Source: Microbacterium sp. PM5 (lineage in GTDB: Bacteria; Actinomycetota; Actinomycetes; Actinomycetales; Microbacteriaceae). Taken from it: DNA of 64,000 nucleotides. The position numbers and the translations under genes are program-made. Location: contig NZ_CP022162.1 of the NCBI RefSeq assembly GCF_003293595.1, positions 2,463,799 through 2,527,798 of the forward strand, in the 5' to 3' direction. The notes under the pieces were generated by a model. The model saw only the letters and a list, made by a program, of their open reading frames with translations. It did not search any database and was not told the DNA's origin. Below, piece after piece: positions 8,927 through 17,096 of the stretch. Within the stretch, counting starts at the first letter, position 1; every line of letters starts with the position of its first letter.

Positions 8927-10620
8927 GCGCGCAGCCGCTGCTGTCCATCCGCGACCTCGCCGTCCAGTACCGCACGCGGCGCGGAACGGTCGACGCCGTC
9001 CGCGGCGTCTCGTTCGACGTCGAGGCGGGGGCGGTCACGGCTCTGGTCGGCGAGTCCGGTTCGGGCAAGACGACCGTGGCCCAGTCGGTCATCGGCCTGC
9101 TCGCCGCCAACGGCCGCGTGTCGGGCGGAAGCATCCGCCTCTCCGAGCGCACCGACGGCCTGACCGATCTCGTCGGGTTGTCCGAGCGGCGGTGGCGTCA
9201 CCTGCGCGGTCGGTGCATCGCCCTCATCCCGCAAGACCCCGGCAACTCCCTCAACCCGGTCGCAACCATCGAGTGGAGCGTCGCCGAGGCGCTGCGCATC
9301 CACGGGTGGAAGGATCGCGTCAAGATCCGCGCGCGCGTCATCGATCTGCTGGAACGCGTCGGTATCGACGACCCTGAATCCCGCGCGCGCCAGTACCCGC
9401 ATGAGCTGTCGGGCGGTATGCGCCAGCGCGTGCTCATCGCCGCCGCGCTCGCGCTCGAGCCCGAGCTGATCATCGCCGACGAGCCGACGAGCGCGCTCGA
9501 TGTCACCGTGCAGCGCACGGTCCTCGACCTGCTCGACGAGCTGCGGACCGAGACCGGCACCGGCATCCTCTTCATCACGCACGACCTCGCCGTCGCCGCC
9601 GACCGCTCCGACGCGCTCGTCGTCATGCAGGCAGGTCGGGTGCAGGAGGCCGGACCGACCGCTCAGGTGCTCACCGCGCCGACGTCGCCCTACACCCGCA
9701 CGCTCCTGGCCGACGCCCCCTCGCTCGCGCGCGTCGTCGAGCGGGCGGCGCCGCCGGCCCCGACATCCGCACCCCTGGTCGAGGTCACCGGGCTCACGCA
9801 GGAGTTCCGCCGCGCCGGGCGTTCACCGTTGGTCGCCGTCGACGACGTGTCGTTCACGGTGGCGCGCGGGACGACGCACGCGCTGGTCGGCGAGTCGGGC
9901 TCGGGCAAGACCACGACGGGACGCTCGATCGCGGGCTTCAACGACCCGACGCGCGGCACCATCCGCGTCGGCGGCACCGAGGTCACCGCGCTCGCCGGCG
10001 GACGTGCTCGCCGCGCGTTCCACCGCACCACCCAGCTGGTCTACCAGAACCCCTACGCCTCACTCGATCCGCGTCAGAGCATCGGCGACATCCTCGCCGA
10101 GCCGCTGCGCAACTTCGGCATCGGCAGCGGCGGCGAGCGGGCCGAGCGGGTGGCCCATCACCTCGAGCTGGTCGCTCTCGCGCCCGAGATCGCGTCGCGG
10201 CATCCGCGGGAGCTTTCCGGCGGGCAGCGTCAGCGTGTCGCCATCGCGCGCGCCCTGATCGTCGAACCCGAGCTGGTCGTGCTCGACGAGGCCGTCTCGG
10301 CGCTGGACGTCACCGTGCAGGCCCAGATCCTGCGGCTGCTCGCCCGGCTGCAGAGCGACCTGGGCCTCACCTACGTGTTCATCTCCCACGACCTCGCCGT
10401 CGTGCGTCAGATCGCCGACACGGTCTCGGTACTGCGTCGGGGGCGTCAGGTCGAGCATGGCCCGGCCGCCGAGGTCTTCGCCGGTCCTCAGCACGCCTAC
10501 ACGCGCGAGCTCCTCGCGGCGATCCCCGGGGCATCGCTGCGCTCAGAGTCCGCATCCACGCCGGCGGCCCTGACCGCCCCCGACTCCGCCGCCCCTCATC
10601 AGGAAGAGGTATCCGCATGA
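8923..10620 (+). CDS. Fused ABC ATPase, DppD-DppF type, two nucleotide-binding domains
   Basis: 565 residues holding both importer ATPases in one chain. Domain 1 has Walker A GESGSGKTT near residue 42, signature LSGGMRQRV near 162 and Walker B IIADEPTSALD; domain 2 has Walker A GESGSGKTT near 322, signature LSGGQRQRV near 430 and Walker B LVVLDEAVSALD. The usual DEP of the second Walker B is DEA. An oligopeptide-type C-terminal region lies between the domains (AQVLTAPTSPYTRTLL), as in DppD. The start overlaps the permease stop by 4 nt. The fusion enforces a one-to-one ATPase heterodimer. Confidence 0.92.
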   Translation: MSAQPLLSIRDLAVQYRTRRGTVDAVRGVSFDVEAGAVTALVGESGSGKTTVAQSVIGLLAANGRVSGGSIRLSERTDGLTDLVGLSERRWRHLRGRCIALIPQDPGNSLNPVATIEWSVAEALRIHGWKDRVKIRARVIDLLERVGIDDPESRARQYPHELSGGMRQRVLIAAALALEPELIIADEPTSALDVTVQRTVLDLLDELRTETGTGILFITHDLAVAADRSDALVVMQAGRVQEAGPTAQVLTAPTSPYTRTLLADAPSLARVVERAAPPAPTSAPLVEVTGLTQEFRRAGRSPLVAVDDVSFTVARGTTHALVGESGSGKTTTGRSIAGFNDPTRGTIRVGGTEVTALAGGRARRAFHRTTQLVYQNPYASLDPRQSIGDILAEPLRNFGIGSGGERAERVAHHLELVALAPEIASRHPRELSGGQRQRVAIARALIVEPELVVLDEAVSALDVTVQAQILRLLARLQSDLGLTYVFISHDLAVVRQIADTVSVLRRGRQVEHGPAAEVFAGPQHAYTRELLAAIPGASLRSESASTPAALTAPDSAAPHQEEVSA

Positions 10621-11690
10621 GCGGTCCCCGTCTCGGCTTCTTCAGCCGCGTGCTCGAAGAGGCCTCCGCCGCCGATCGTTACCGGTTCGCGATCGAACAG
10701 ATCGCCCACGCGGAACAGGCCGGCTTCGCTTCGGCCTGGCTCGCGCAGCACCATTTCGGCGAGCACGAGGGCGGCCTGCCGTCGCCGTTCGTGCTGCTGG
10801 CCGCCGCCGCGGAGCGCACGAGCCGCATCGCGCTGGCCACCGGCGTCGTCACTCTTCCGCTGGATGACCCGCTGCGCGTCGCCGAGGATGCGACGGTGCT
10901 CGATCAGATCAGCGGCGGACGCGTGCAGCTGGGGCTGGCCACCGGGGGGACGCCCTCCTCGTTCGCGGCGTTCGGTCGCGAGTCCGACCGTCGCCGCGAG
11001 ATCTTCGCCGATCACCTCGACGTGCTCCTCGACGCCCTCGAAGGGCGCGGCGTGCGCGGCACCGACTCGCGCATCTATCCCGCCGCGGGCGATCTGTCGG
11101 CGCGCATCTGGCAGGCGACGTTCTCGATCGACGGCGGCCGCCGGGCAGGGGAGCGCGGCGACGGCCTGCTGCTCTCGCGCACGCAGCCGCGCACGCCGGA
11201 CGCACCCGACGCGCCGCTGCACGAGCTGCAGCTGCCGATCATCGAGGCCTACCGGGCCGCTCTTCCCGACGGCGCCCCCGTCCGCGTCCTCGCCTCCCGG
11301 ACGGCGCTCGTCGTCGACCCGGAGAACCGTACGCGCGCGCTCGAGTTGGCCGGTGACGGCCTGCGTCACCTCGCGCGCACGATGTTCGGCCTCGACACCG
11401 ACGGCGTCTCCCTCGACGAGCTCGTCCGCCTCACCGATACCCACGTCGGCACCGTCGACGAGGTGGTCGCATCGCTGTCGGCCGATCGCACACTGCCCGA
11501 GGCGAGCGACGTCTCGTTCCAGGTGCACTCGATCGCGGCGACCCACGAGCTGACCCTCCGCTCCCTCGAGCTGCTGGCCGGCGAGGTCGCCCCGCGCCTC
11601 GGCTTCGCCGTCGGAGCGGACGCCGCCGCCGCGCTCCACCACGCCCATCGTCCGCTCGCCCTCGTCGCCTCCTCGGAAGGACTCGCATGA
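10617..11690 (+). CDS. Luciferase-like FMN-dependent monooxygenase (KPN_01858-like)
   Basis: 357 residues of the bacterial luciferase superfamily, TIM-barrel enzymes that use reduced flavin and O2. Recognisable parts are the N-terminal GFFSRVLEE strand, the AWLAQHHFGEHEGGLPSPF segment and the TGVVTLPLDDPLRVAEDATV region characteristic of family flavin-site strands, then ISGGRVQLGLATGG. No flavin reductase is encoded nearby, so reduced FMN must come from elsewhere. The gene overlaps its neighbours by 4 nt on both sides. The match to the uncharacterised KPN_01858 family, which co-occurs with the binding protein and two CMD proteins seen here, is from memory; the substrate is unknown. Confidence 0.88.
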   Translation: MSGPRLGFFSRVLEEASAADRYRFAIEQIAHAEQAGFASAWLAQHHFGEHEGGLPSPFVLLAAAAERTSRIALATGVVTLPLDDPLRVAEDATVLDQISGGRVQLGLATGGTPSSFAAFGRESDRRREIFADHLDVLLDALEGRGVRGTDSRIYPAAGDLSARIWQATFSIDGGRRAGERGDGLLLSRTQPRTPDAPDAPLHELQLPIIEAYRAALPDGAPVRVLASRTALVVDPENRTRALELAGDGLRHLARTMFGLDTDGVSLDELVRLTDTHVGTVDEVVASLSADRTLPEASDVSFQVHSIAATHELTLRSLELLAGEVAPRLGFAVGADAAAALHHAHRPLALVASSEGLA

Positions 11691-12331
11691 CCACCCCCAG
11701 CGCCGACATCATCGACCTGCTCGCCGGCATCGCGCCGAGCGATCCGCTCGCCGCGGTGCGCGAGAAGCGCGCGCAGGCCCGCGAGAACGCCCAGCGCAGC
11801 TTCGAGGCGCTGCTCGAGCCCGCCGAGCCGGGCACGTTCGCGCTGGCGGAGCGGTACGCGCTCGCCTCGTTCGTCTCGCAGCTGCACGGTTTCGACGCGG
11901 CGACCGCGTTCTACGGCGACCTCCTGGGCGACGAGAGCCCCGCGTTGACCTCCGTCGTCGCGTCCGCCGCGGCCTCCGCCGCCGCGACCGGGCCGTTCGG
12001 CGCCTATCGCGAGCCGCGCCTACAGGCGGAGTCCACCGACGGCGTGCGCTGGACTCCGGATGCCGCGACCGCGTCCGCCCTGGGCCCGCGACTGTCCGGC
12101 GCGTTCGCGCACGCACATCTGCTCGTCTTCCGTCCGCGCGAGGCGCGCGCCGAGGCGCTTCAGGACCTCGTGGATACCGGGTGGAGCCCCGACGACATCG
12201 TCTCGCTGTCGCAGCTCATCGCCTTCCTGAGCTTCCAGCTGCGTGTGGCCTGGGGGCTGCGCGCGCTGGCCGCGGCATCCGCACCGGTCGCCGCCTCCGC
12301 CGCCTCCGCCACCGTTTCCGAAGGAGCCTGA
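11687..12331 (+). CDS. CMD-domain protein, Avi_7170-like, cysteine-free
   Basis: 214 residues, mainly helical, with a carboxymuconolactone-decarboxylase-like fold suggested by the ERYALASFVSQLHG and LVDTGWSPDDIVSLSQLIAF segments. It contains no cysteine at all, so it cannot use the CxxC peroxidatic chemistry of AhpD; it may be a structural partner of the next gene product. It overlaps the monooxygenase gene by 4 nt and the next start follows its stop by 1 nt. Position and sequence agree with the CMD protein of the KPN/Avi neighbourhood (family recalled, function not known). Confidence 0.75.
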   Translation: MTTPSADIIDLLAGIAPSDPLAAVREKRAQARENAQRSFEALLEPAEPGTFALAERYALASFVSQLHGFDAATAFYGDLLGDESPALTSVVASAAASAAATGPFGAYREPRLQAESTDGVRWTPDAATASALGPRLSGAFAHAHLLVFRPREARAEALQDLVDTGWSPDDIVSLSQLIAFLSFQLRVAWGLRALAAASAPVAASAASATVSEGA

Positions 12332-12332
12332 G

Positions 12333-12956
12333 ATGACCGACGTCGTCACCACCTACGCCGACCTGGCTCGACCCGACGCGTTCACCCAGGAAGGACTCGG
12401 CTGGGTCCCGTGGCTGCTTCCCGTGGCCGAGGACGAGCTCACCGATGCCCAGCGCGATGCGCTCATCGAGCCCGCACGCGCGAAGATGCCGTACTTCCGA
12501 CTGCTCGCCCGCGACCCCGAGGCGCTCCGCGCCCGCACGCTGACCGACCTCGACATCTTCTACAACGTCACCGGCGGCATCGGCCGCGCCGAGCGAGAGC
12601 TCGCCGCCGCCGCGACCTCGCGCCACAACGGCTGCGTCTTCTGCGCGTCGGTGCACGCCGCCGCCGCGACCCGCGAGTCCGGCCGCGAGGCCGACGTGCA
12701 GCGGCTGCTCGACGAGGGCGTGGACGCCGACCTCGGCGACGAGACGTGGAACGCGGTGGTCGCGGCATCCGTCGCCCTCGCCGACACCCCGTTGGCGTTC
12801 GGTGAACCAGACATCGCGCGCCTGCGGGCGGCCGGGCTCGACGATGTCGAGATCGTCGACGTCATCGGCGGCGCCGCGTTCTTCAACTGGGCGAACCGGC
12901 TCATGCTGTCGCTCGGCGAGCCCGAGGTTCCCGCCCGCCGCGCCTCCACCCGATAA
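12333..12956 (+). CDS. Alkylhydroperoxidase-domain (AhpD-like) protein, Avi_7169-like
   Basis: 207 residues. The CMD core carries the redox motif HNGCVFCASVHAA (CxxCxxxH) near residues 94-106, the active-site pattern of AhpD-type peroxidases, in which the two cysteines and His reduce peroxides or act as a thiol-disulfide relay. The ATG at 12333 has AAGGAG 7 nt upstream, and the preceding TGA ends 1 nt before. Together with the monooxygenase upstream it may remove a peroxide or peroxy product of flavin oxidation; that link is inferred from context only. Confidence 0.85.
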   Translation: MTDVVTTYADLARPDAFTQEGLGWVPWLLPVAEDELTDAQRDALIEPARAKMPYFRLLARDPEALRARTLTDLDIFYNVTGGIGRAERELAAAATSRHNGCVFCASVHAAAATRESGREADVQRLLDEGVDADLGDETWNAVVAASVALADTPLAFGEPDIARLRAAGLDDVEIVDVIGGAAFFNWANRLMLSLGEPEVPARRASTR

Positions 12957-12976
12957 CCCGACACCACGAGGACATC

Positions 12977-13624
12977 ATGAGCATCCCCACCCTTCTGGAC
13001 CACGTCGTCATCGCCGGTCCCGATCTCGCCGCGCTGGTCGACTGGTTCGCCGAGCGCACCGGCGTCGTCGCCGCACCCGGCGGCGCCCACCCGACCGGCA
13101 CCGCCAACGCCCTCGTCGCGCTCACCGTCGACGGCCGCCGCGGACCGCAGTACATCGAGCTGATCGGTCCCAACCCAGCCCGCCCCGAGCCGGAGCTGCC
13201 GGAGACCTTCGGCATCTCGACGCTCACCGCGCCGAGCGTGCAGGCGTACGCGGTGCATCCCGCCGACATCGAGGCCACCGTGGCCACGGCGCGCGCGGGC
13301 GGCTACGACCCGGGAGACGTCAGCGACCTCTCCCGCCGCACGCCCGACGGCACCCTGCTGGAGTGGCGGCTCACGCGCGGCGAGAACCGTCGTATCGACG
13401 TGCCCTTCCTCATCGACTGGGGCACCACCGCGCAGCCCGGACTCAGCGACATCCCCACGATCGAGCTGATCTCGCTCGTTCGCACCGAGCCCGACCCCGC
13501 GCCGCTGCAGGCGATCCTGGCCGCCTACCGGCTGGGCGACGGCGTCGCGGAGGTCGTGGCGGGTGCGGAGTCGGGCTTCCGGCTGACGCTCCGCCGCGCC
13601 GACGGCGAGCTCGTCGAGCTGTGA
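12977..13624 (+). CDS. VOC-superfamily (glyoxalase-like) protein
   Basis: 215 residues beginning LLDHVVIAGPDLAALVDWF, with GAHPTGTANALVAL and QYIELIGPN strands, the layout of the Glyoxalase_3-like branch of the vicinal oxygen chelate fold. Such proteins are usually metal-dependent isomerases, dioxygenases or binding proteins. The likely metal His (LDHV) and Glu (YIELIG) are present. It lies 20 nt after the AhpD-like gene, with ACGAGG before the start, and overlaps the M20 gene by 4 nt (GTGA). Its place in the operon suggests it acts on the same imported compound. Confidence 0.85.
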   Translation: MSIPTLLDHVVIAGPDLAALVDWFAERTGVVAAPGGAHPTGTANALVALTVDGRRGPQYIELIGPNPARPEPELPETFGISTLTAPSVQAYAVHPADIEATVATARAGGYDPGDVSDLSRRTPDGTLLEWRLTRGENRRIDVPFLIDWGTTAQPGLSDIPTIELISLVRTEPDPAPLQAILAAYRLGDGVAEVVAGAESGFRLTLRRADGELVEL

Positions 13625-14838
13625 GCGTCGACGCCGAGATCGCGGCGGCGGTCGAGCAGCTGCGTCCCGAGCTGGAGCGGCTCGCGCGCGAGCTGTACGA
13701 CCAGCCCGAGATCGGCTTCGAGGAGCACGCGTCGGTCGCCCGCATCGCGGCGCTGCTGGCGGCGCACGGGGTGGATGCCGAGGTCGGAGCCTTCGGACTC
13801 GACACCGCCCTGCGGGCGAGCACGGCCGCGGCGGGCGCGGCATCCGGCCCGCACTTCGCGATCATCGCCGAGTACGACGCCCTGCCCGGCATCGGCCACG
13901 CCTGCGGGCACAACGTGATCGCGGCCGTCGCCGTGGGCGCATACCTCGCGGCCGCGCCGGTGGTCGCCGGCCTCGGTGGGCGGTTGTCGCTCATCGGCAC
14001 CCCCGCTGAGGAGAACGGCGGCGGCAAGGAGCTCATCATCCGCGCCGGCGGCTTCGACGACGTGGATGCCGCGGGCATGGTGCACCCCTCGAGCGGATCG
14101 GGCACGAGCTCCGTGCTCGGCCAGCGCACGACGGGCGTGCGCCGCATTGCGGTGACCTACCACGGGCGGGCCGCGCACGCCGCGGGGGCGCCGTGGCTCG
14201 GCCGCAACGCGCTCGACGGCGTCGTGACGGCGTACCAGAGCATCGCGCAACTTCGCCAGCACATCCTGCCGACCGATCGCCTCCACGGCATCATCACCGA
14301 CGGCGGCGCCGCGCCCAACATCGTGCCCGAGCGCGCCTCGGCGCTGTTCTACGTGCGCTCCGCCGACGTCGATCAGCTGCGGGAGCTCACCGATCGCGTC
14401 GTTGCCGTGCTCGAAGGCGCCGCTCTCGCCACCGGCACGCGTGCCGAGATCGACGTCGATCCCGTGCCTCCCTACCTGCCGCTGCAGACGAACACCGCGC
14501 TGACCTCGCGCTGGGTGGATGCGTTCGCCGCACGCGGGCACGAGGTTCCGCCGCCGGCCGCCCCGCCGCAGGGCGGGCCGTCGACCGACATGGGAAACGT
14601 CAGCCGGCTCATTCCCTCGATCCATCCCTCGCTGGGGCTCGGCGGCCCCGACGACGTCTTCCCGCACAACGCGGCCTTCGCCGAGCTCACGGTGCTGCCC
14701 GCCGCCACGGACGCGCTCGTGGATGCCGCCGTCGCCCTCGCCGCGACGGCCGTGGCCTACGCGGCCGACCCCGAGCTGCGTGCCGCAGCGGCGGCGGAGT
14801 TCGCGGCATCCGGCGGCCCCTCCCGCTGGGAGGACTGA
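13621..14838 (+). CDS. M20-family metallo-amidohydrolase
   Basis: 405 residues of the M20 amidohydrolase/carboxypeptidase class (AbgA, HipO, N-acyl amino acid hydrolases). The metal site is visible: the Glu of QPEIGFEEHAS, the His of GIGHACGHN near residue 98, and the catalytic Glu pair of TPAEENGGGK near 127-136; the dimerisation domain follows around residues 175-300. A substrate would be an N-acylated or aminobenzoyl amino acid. The GTG start sits inside the stop of the VOC gene, so it is the last cistron of the operon. A strong hairpin follows 33 nt after the stop. Confidence 0.92.
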   Translation: MSVDAEIAAAVEQLRPELERLARELYDQPEIGFEEHASVARIAALLAAHGVDAEVGAFGLDTALRASTAAAGAASGPHFAIIAEYDALPGIGHACGHNVIAAVAVGAYLAAAPVVAGLGGRLSLIGTPAEENGGGKELIIRAGGFDDVDAAGMVHPSSGSGTSSVLGQRTTGVRRIAVTYHGRAAHAAGAPWLGRNALDGVVTAYQSIAQLRQHILPTDRLHGIITDGGAAPNIVPERASALFYVRSADVDQLRELTDRVVAVLEGAALATGTRAEIDVDPVPPYLPLQTNTALTSRWVDAFAARGHEVPPPAAPPQGGPSTDMGNVSRLIPSIHPSLGLGGPDDVFPHNAAFAELTVLPAATDALVDAAVALAATAVAYAADPELRAAAAAEFAASGGPSRWED

Positions 14839-14870
14839 CGCGCGTCACCGCCCGCGGCGACCGCCCCCAC

Positions 14871-14946
14871 GAACTCCGCAGATCCTGACGAACTCCGCAC
14901 GCAGACGCGGCATCCGGTGCGGAGTACGTCACATTCTGCGGGGTTC
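14871..14946. repeat. Double-core palindrome, core GAACTCCGCA; probable operon-end hairpin
   Basis: The left arm (14871-14900) and right arm (14917-14946) pair at about 25 of 30 positions around a 16-nt loop. Each arm has two copies of the core AACTCCGC (or its complement), about 19 nt apart. It lies just after the last gene of the importer operon and could terminate it. The core word is shared with the palindromes at 27094-27172 and 45693-45767. Confidence 0.75.
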
Positions 14947-15020
14947 GCGGCAGGATGCGAGCGCGTCGATTCCGTCGCACGGGGGATGCCGCGGCAGGAG
15001 GTCTTCGCTAGCGTCGAGTC

Positions 15021-15221
15021 ATGGCCGAGTCGAGCGGGCAGCAGCAGAGCTATCTCGGGGTCGCCATCCCCTTCTTCGCGATCGCCGTCTCGATGGGACT
15101 GACGATGCAGAACTGGGCGGTGGCGCTGCCGTTCGGCGTGCTCGCCGTCGTCTTCTTCTTTCTCGGACGCCGGCCGACACCCGACGAAGACGACGAGGGT
15201 AACTCCGACGGCACGTCGTAG
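15021..15221 (+). CDS. Small two-helix membrane protein
   Basis: 66 residues: a polar N-terminus, two hydrophobic segments (about residues 11-27 and 31-46) and an acidic tail after RRPTPDEDDE. No known family is recognised. Coding status is supported by the sharp hydrophobic/polar pattern and by a TAGCGT -10 hexamer ending exactly 6 nt before the ATG, which suggests a leaderless transcript. It lies between the end of the importer operon and treZ, with 55 nt to treZ. Confidence 0.7.
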   Translation: MAESSGQQQSYLGVAIPFFAIAVSMGLTMQNWAVALPFGVLAVVFFFLGRRPTPDEDDEGNSDGTS

Positions 15222-15276
15222 GTCGTTCCGCGTCAAGGGGTGCGGGGCACCCGTCCGTGACGGGCAGGATGGTCGC

Positions 15277-17031
15277 ATGACGATCGAGGTGTGGGCGCCG
15301 CGTGCGGCGCGGGTGCGACTGCGTCTGGCCGGTCTCCCGGACGGCGCTGCGGACATCGAGATGACGCCGCGGGATGCCGGCTGGTGGACGACTCTCGCGA
15401 CGCCCGACCCGGGCGAAGAATACGGATTCGTGCTCGACGACGGCGACGTTCGCCCCGACCCGCGCTCGCGCCGCCAGCCGCGGGGGGTGCACGATCTGTC
15501 GGCGTGGGACGACGCGGCATCCTTCGTATGGAGCGATGCCGCCTGGACCGGACGGCAACTCGCCGGGGGGCTGATCTACGAGCTGCACGTCGGCACGTTC
15601 ACCCGCGAGGGCACATTGGATGCCGCGATCGGCCGCCTGCCCCACCTGGTCGAGCTGGGTGTCACACACGTCGAGCTGCTGCCGGTCAACGGCTTCAACG
15701 GCACCCACAACTGGGGCTACGACGGCGTGCTCTGGTACACCGTGCAGGAGGACTACGGCGGCCCGGAGGCCTACCGACGCTTCGTCGACGCGGCTCACGG
15801 GGCGGGACTGGCGGTCGTGCAGGACGTCGTCTACAACCACCTCGGCCCCTCGGGAAACTACCTGCCCGAGTTCGGGCCGTACCTGCGCGACGGGCAGAGC
15901 ACCACGTGGGGATCGAGCATCGACCTCGACCAGCGGGCGGTGCGCGACTACATCATCGACAATGCGCTGATGTGGCTCGGCGAGATGCACGTCGACGGCC
16001 TGCGGCTCGACGCCGTACACGCGCTGCACGAGTCCGCATCGAGCCCGGTGCACATCCTGCAGGAGATCGCCGAGCGGGTCGACGCGCTGTCGGCGTACGT
16101 CGGCCGTCCATTGAGCCTCATCGCGGAGAGCGATCTGAACGATCCGATCATGATCCTGCCGCGCGAGGCCGGCGGGTACGGGCTGACCGCGCAGTGGGTG
16201 GACGACTGGCATCACGCCGTGCACGTCGCCCTCACCGGGGAGACCGAGGGGTACTACGCCGACTTCGCCGATCCGCAGGCACTGCCCAAGACCTGGACGG
16301 GCGGCTTCTACCACGACGGCACGTTCTCGTCCTTCCGGGGTCGCGACTGGGGCGCGCCCCTACCTGCGGCGGTACCGTCGTGGCGCCTCGTCACGTTCGC
16401 GCAGGACCACGACCAGATCGGCAACCGCGCGGCCGGTGACCGGCTCAGCCAGTCGCTGACGCCGGCACGCCTGGAGGTCGCGGCGGTGCTGACGATGACG
16501 GCGCCCGGCACTCCGATGCTGTTCATGGGGGAGGAGTGGGGGGCCTCCACGCCATGGCAGTTCTTCACCTCGCACCCCGAACCCGAGCTCGCCGCCGCGA
16601 CCCGCGAGGGACGCAAGGCCGAGTTCGCGCGGATGGGGTGGGACGAGTCGCTCGTGCCCGACCCCAACGACCCGGCGACGTTCGAGCGGTCGAAGCTGGA
16701 CTGGTCCGAACTCGACGAACCCGCCCACGCGCGCCTGCTGTCGCTGTATCGCGCGCTGGCGCGACTGCGGGCGCGTCGGCCGGAGCTGACCGATCCCGAC
16801 CAACGGGGCCATGCGGCCGAGAGCGTCGGCGACGGACGATGGATCCTTCACCGCGACACCGCGTCGGTGTACGTGAACCTCTCGCCCGAGCCGTGGACCG
16901 TCGAGCTCGTGGGCCGCGAGATCTGGCTCGCGACGACGGCGCACGAACAGCGCACGGATGCCGGACCCCTCGTGCTCTCGGCCGATTCTGCCGCCGTCGT
17001 CGGTGCGCGGGCGCAGGCGCCGTCGCGCTGA
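15277..17031 (+). CDS. treZ: Malto-oligosyltrehalose trehalohydrolase TreZ
   Basis: 584 residues. It cleaves trehalose off the maltooligosyl-trehalose made by TreY. The N-terminal CBM48-like domain begins TIEVWAPRAARVRL; the GH13 barrel has DVVYNHLGPSGNYL near residue 183 (family-specific), DGLRLDAVHAL near 238 with the nucleophile Asp, IAESDLNDP near 282 with the acid/base Glu, and FAQDHDQIGNR near 374. The start ATG has no good Shine-Dalgarno; CAGGAT lies 6 nt before it, so the message may be leaderless. The gene is separated from glgX-treY by the importer operon. Confidence 0.95.
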   Translation: MTIEVWAPRAARVRLRLAGLPDGAADIEMTPRDAGWWTTLATPDPGEEYGFVLDDGDVRPDPRSRRQPRGVHDLSAWDDAASFVWSDAAWTGRQLAGGLIYELHVGTFTREGTLDAAIGRLPHLVELGVTHVELLPVNGFNGTHNWGYDGVLWYTVQEDYGGPEAYRRFVDAAHGAGLAVVQDVVYNHLGPSGNYLPEFGPYLRDGQSTTWGSSIDLDQRAVRDYIIDNALMWLGEMHVDGLRLDAVHALHESASSPVHILQEIAERVDALSAYVGRPLSLIAESDLNDPIMILPREAGGYGLTAQWVDDWHHAVHVALTGETEGYYADFADPQALPKTWTGGFYHDGTFSSFRGRDWGAPLPAAVPSWRLVTFAQDHDQIGNRAAGDRLSQSLTPARLEVAAVLTMTAPGTPMLFMGEEWGASTPWQFFTSHPEPELAAATREGRKAEFARMGWDESLVPDPNDPATFERSKLDWSELDEPAHARLLSLYRALARLRARRPELTDPDQRGHAAESVGDGRWILHRDTASVYVNLSPEPWTVELVGREIWLATTAHEQRTDAGPLVLSADSAAVVGARAQAPSR

Positions 17032-17096
17032 TCCCGACGGCGCCGCACGTGTCAAGGGTCTGGCGCGCGACGGCATCCGTGCATACCTTCGATGGC

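Noticed and set aside
5076..14946. Transposon or genomic island carrying the importer operon
   Set aside because: No transposase, integrase, tRNA or target-site duplication is seen, and the base composition matches the neighbours; only the flanking palindromes hint at rearrangement.
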